Source: Blautia luti
GTDB lineage: Bacteria; Bacillota; Clostridia; Lachnospirales; Lachnospiraceae
NCBI RefSeq assembly: GCF_033096465.1
Contig: NZ_AP028156.1
Span: 901,501 to 965,500, forward strand
Direction: 5' to 3'
DNA length: 64,000 bases
The notes beneath the pieces were generated by a model. It saw nothing but the letters and a program-made list of their open reading frames with translations. It had not been told where the DNA came from and did no database searches. How positions within the stretch are numbered: the first letter of the stretch is position 1; every line of letters starts with the position of its first letter. The position numbers were made by a program, and so were the translations under genes. Shown piece by piece: positions 61,916 to 64,000 of the stretch.

Positions 61916-62626
61916 ATGAAGCCGATCGCACATATAGAAAATGACTTTCCAACCAAATTCGGAATCCCCAGACAGAGCGGCCGGGTAGAAGCTTTGAAAG
62001 CGAGAATTATATTTGAACCGGAATACCGCAATGCGGATGCCTGCCGGGGACTGGAAGAGTTTAGTCACATCTGGTTAATCTGGGAGTTTTCAGAGGCAAA
62101 ACGAACAAAGTGGTCACCGACTGTCCGTCCGCCCAGGCTTGGTGGAAATGTGAGAAAAGGCGTTTTTGCCACCAGATCTCCATTCCGTCCAAATTCCATA
62201 GGTTTATCTTGCGTGAAACTTACAAAAGTATCTCTGGATGAGCCAGACAGCCCGGTGATCTTTGTAGAGGGTGCAGACCTGATGAATGGCACGCCGATTT
62301 TTGATATTAAACCATATATTCCCTATGCAGACTGTCATCCTGAAGCCACGGGAAGCTTTGCTGAATTTGTCAGAGACTATCATCTGAACGTAGAATTTCC
62401 ACCCCATCTTCTGGAAAAAATCCCGCCGGAAAGCCGCGAAGCATTAATGGCGGTACTTGCAGACGACCCACGCCCTGCCTACCAGAATGATCCGGAACGC
62501 TCCTATGGAATGCCCTTTGGGGACAAGGACATCCATTTCCGCGTAAACGGGGATACTCTGCGAGTTCATGATGTAACAGATTTTGTAAAAAAACAGCAAG
62601 AATCTGCCGCAGATTGTGAAAAATAA
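61916..62626 (+). CDS. trmO: tRNA (adenine(37)-N6)-methyltransferase TrmO
   Basis: 236 residues of the TsaA-like beta-barrel family that methylates N6 of t6A37 in tRNA. Motifs: IAHIENDFPTKFGIPRQSG, EFSHIWLIWEFSEAK, GVFATRSPFRPNSIGLS and PYIPYADCHPEA. AAGGAG is 9 bp before ATG 61916. With tcdA at 53580, the window has two enzymes acting on the same modified base. C-terminal extension (VRVNGDT-like FRVNGDTLRVHDVTDF) is common in Firmicutes. Confidence 0.93.
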   Translation: MKPIAHIENDFPTKFGIPRQSGRVEALKARIIFEPEYRNADACRGLEEFSHIWLIWEFSEAKRTKWSPTVRPPRLGGNVRKGVFATRSPFRPNSIGLSCVKLTKVSLDEPDSPVIFVEGADLMNGTPIFDIKPYIPYADCHPEATGSFAEFVRDYHLNVEFPPHLLEKIPPESREALMAVLADDPRPAYQNDPERSYGMPFGDKDIHFRVNGDTLRVHDVTDFVKKQQESAADCEK

Positions 62627-62655
62627 CTATTTTCAGATATTTCTGTAAGAAAAGC

Positions 62656-62684
62656 TTGCAAAATTCCGTTTTATTCAATAAAAT
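62656..62684 (+). promoter_or_regulatory. Promoter of the aspartate kinase gene
   Basis: TTGCAA (62656-62661), 17-bp spacer, TAAAAT (62679-62684). Predicted start about 62691 and a leader of about 190 nt. Confidence 0.65.
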
Positions 62685-62690
62685 ATTAAA

Positions 62691-62882
62691 CAGACTTTAT
62701 GTTAGTAGAGTGAAAAAGACTAACAGGTTGTTGTTTACTTTGTGAACAGTAACAATAACAGTTCTCAGACAGGAACCGGACCGAAATAAATAATGATAGT
62801 GAGGCAGGAGACTGATCAGGAACAACAAGGCAAGAATAAGCGTTATCTGGAAATACTAAGTAACATATGAGGAGCAGGAAAG
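62691..62882 (+). promoter_or_regulatory. Structured leader of the aspartate kinase gene
   Basis: Contains hairpin GTTAGT/ACTAAC (62701-62724) and a longer one GTTGTTGTTTAC/GTAACAATAAC (62727-62759), then a purine-rich stretch. I could not fit it to the lysine riboswitch or a T-box, and no terminator hairpin with T-run is visible. Control by amino acid level is plausible, not shown. Confidence 0.4.
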
Positions 62883-64000
62883 ATGAAGAAAATTGTAAAA
62901 TTCGGAGGAAGTTCTCTGGCAAATGCACAGCAGTTTGAGAAGGTAGGAGAGATCATCAGAAGTGATGAGAGCAGACGTTACGTGGTTCCGTCCGCACCTG
63001 GAAAGAGATTTGACGGAGATACCAAAGTTACCGATTTACTTTATAAATGCTATAACATCGCAGTACAGGGCGAAGATTTCGGATCTGTTTTACAGGAGAT
63101 CAAAGAGAGATACTACGAGATCATCCGTGGCCTGAAACTGGACCTTTCTTTAGAGGAAGAATTTGCACAGATTGAAAAAGATTTCAAAGCGCAGGCAGGT
63201 TCTGACTATGCTGCATCCAGAGGCGAGTTCCTCAATGGTAAAGTAATGGCAGCTTACCTTGGCTATGAATTTGTAGACGCAGCAACCGTGATCCGTTTCG
63301 ATAAGAACGGAAACTTTGATGCAGACAAAACAGACAAGCTTCTTTCCAAGAGACTTGCCAAATGTGAACGTGCCGTAATCCCGGGATTCTACGGTGCATA
63401 TGAAGACGGAACCGTTAAGACATTCTCCAGAGGTGGTTCTGATGTAACAGGTTCTCTTGTTGCAAAAGCAATCAAAGCAGATCTCTATGAGAACTGGACA
63501 GACGTTTCCGGTTTCCTTGTAACAGACCCGAGAATCGTAGAGAATCCGGCTGTGATCGAGACGATCACATACAGAGAACTTCGTGAGCTTTCTTACATGG
63601 GTGCAACTGTTCTTCATGAAGATGCGATCTTCCCTGTTCGTAAAGAGGGAATCCCGATCAACATCAAGAATACAAATAAACCGGAAGATAAAGGTACTTT
63701 CATCGTAGAGAGCACATGCAAGAAACCGAAATATACAATTACCGGTATTGCAGGAAAGAAAGGTTTCTGCTCCATCAATATTGAGAAATCCATGATGAAC
63801 AGTGAAGTTGGTTTCGGACGTAAAGTTCTGCAGGTATTCGAAGACCAGGGAATCAGCTTTGAGCATATCCCATCCGGAATCGATACATTGACTGTATATG
63901 TACATCAGGATGAATTTGAAGAAAAAGAACAACAGGTAATCGCAGGAATCCACCGTGCAGTACAGCCGGATTTCGTAGAAATGGAATCTGACCTTGCACT
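62883..64000 (+). CDS. Aspartate kinase, 3'-truncated by the window edge
   Basis: First 372 codons of an aspartokinase: VKFGGSSLANAQQFEKVG, SAPGKRFDGDTKVTDLLY, FSRGGSDVTGSLVAKAI with the Asp-binding site, and ACT-domain sequence from about residue 295 (YTITGIAGKKGFCSINIEKS). It phosphorylates aspartate, the entry to lysine, methionine and threonine synthesis; the ACT region predicts feedback inhibition. GAGGAG precedes ATG 62883. The frame is open to the last base. Confidence 0.95.
   Translation, partial: MKKIVKFGGSSLANAQQFEKVGEIIRSDESRRYVVPSAPGKRFDGDTKVTDLLYKCYNIAVQGEDFGSVLQEIKERYYEIIRGLKLDLSLEEEFAQIEKDFKAQAGSDYAASRGEFLNGKVMAAYLGYEFVDAATVIRFDKNGNFDADKTDKLLSKRLAKCERAVIPGFYGAYEDGTVKTFSRGGSDVTGSLVAKAIKADLYENWTDVSGFLVTDPRIVENPAVIETITYRELRELSYMGATVLHEDAIFPVRKEGIPINIKNTNKPEDKGTFIVESTCKKPKYTITGIAGKKGFCSINIEKSMMNSEVGFGRKVLQVFEDQGISFEHIPSGIDTLTVYVHQDEFEEKEQQVIAGIHRAVQPDFVEMESDLA

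Noticed and set aside
62691..62882. Lysine riboswitch before aspartate kinase
   Set aside because: The conserved L-box core segments could not be found and there is no terminator or anti-terminator pair.
1..64000. CRISPR arrays, tRNA or rRNA genes, prophage
   Set aside because: No regularly spaced repeats, cloverleaf sequences, rRNA motifs or phage structural genes were seen in either strand.

Overview
The window is chromosomal DNA of a low-GC, anaerobic, gut-type Firmicute of the Lachnospiraceae, most likely Blautia or a close relative. The clues are a GH31 alpha-glucosidase that I recognise as close to the Ruminococcus (Blautia) obeum enzyme, a class-I-like flavodiiron protein fused to flavin reductase and rubredoxin, a phosphoketolase, a DUF3877 protein, strong AGGAGG ribosome sites and TTGACA/TATAAT promoters. 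No rRNA, tRNA or CRISPR array was found. Both ends cut a gene: a sensor kinase at the left and an aspartate kinase at the right.

Layout. 1-4.4 kb: sensor kinase and a two-gene ABC exporter of the antimicrobial-peptide-resistance type. 4.4-6.8 kb: accessory genes, including one whose first 19 codons look taken from an IS3-type transposase, a possible nuclease, and an rRNA-methylase relic. 6.8-11.6 kb: a LysR regulator followed by an aldo/keto reductase, two flavodoxin-like proteins, a flavin reductase and a CMD-cupin fusion (redox/quinone-stress type operon). 11.7-22 kb: a mobile and defence island with an intact IS1182-family element, a solo TnpB with its right-end RNA, an Abi_2/AbiF HEPN gene behind a structured leader, a small reverse-strand gene, a TOTE-type primase-helicase-PLD protein overlapping a large serine recombinase, and a decayed ATPase.

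22.3-33.9 kb is the centrepiece: eleven codirectional genes, many overlapping by a few bases, in the order NifH-like, NifD-like, NifK-like, HypF, HypC, HypD, HypE, a TM1266-family small regulator, then a second NifH-like, NifD-like, NifK-like set. HypCDEF normally build the Fe(CN)2CO unit of [NiFe]-hydrogenases, but no hydrogenase subunit, HypA, HypB or maturation protease is present, and no nitrogen-fixation gene (nifB, nifE/N) is present either. The NifDK-like chains have too few cysteines for a P-cluster; the pattern of two Cys in each D chain plus one Cys and one Asp in each K chain is what a DPOR-like single [4Fe-4S] cluster would need. The simplest reading is a nitrogenase-superfamily two-component reductase whose active site, substrate or cofactor assembly involves an Fe-cyanide/CO unit. 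I know of no described function for this arrangement. It is preceded by a good promoter and a roughly 300-nt leader containing an intrinsic terminator.

34-64 kb is mostly core metabolism with scattered gene relics (beta-lactamase-like protein, response-regulator tail, EAL-domain tail, MATE transporter, AzlD tail): SDR, GNAT and M20 genes; a Crp/Fnr regulator divergent from the flavodiiron fusion with a perfect 16-bp palindrome between them; a RelA/SpoT-like synthetase; LysR; phosphoketolase; a LacI regulator divergent from 4-alpha-glucanotransferase over a perfect operator; pyruvate kinase; a ROK kinase, PIG-L deacetylase and TcdA; a rhodanese-TtcA fusion next to larB and larC (nickel-pincer nucleotide synthesis); GH31 glucosidase; a sodium:alanine symporter; TrmO; and aspartate kinase.
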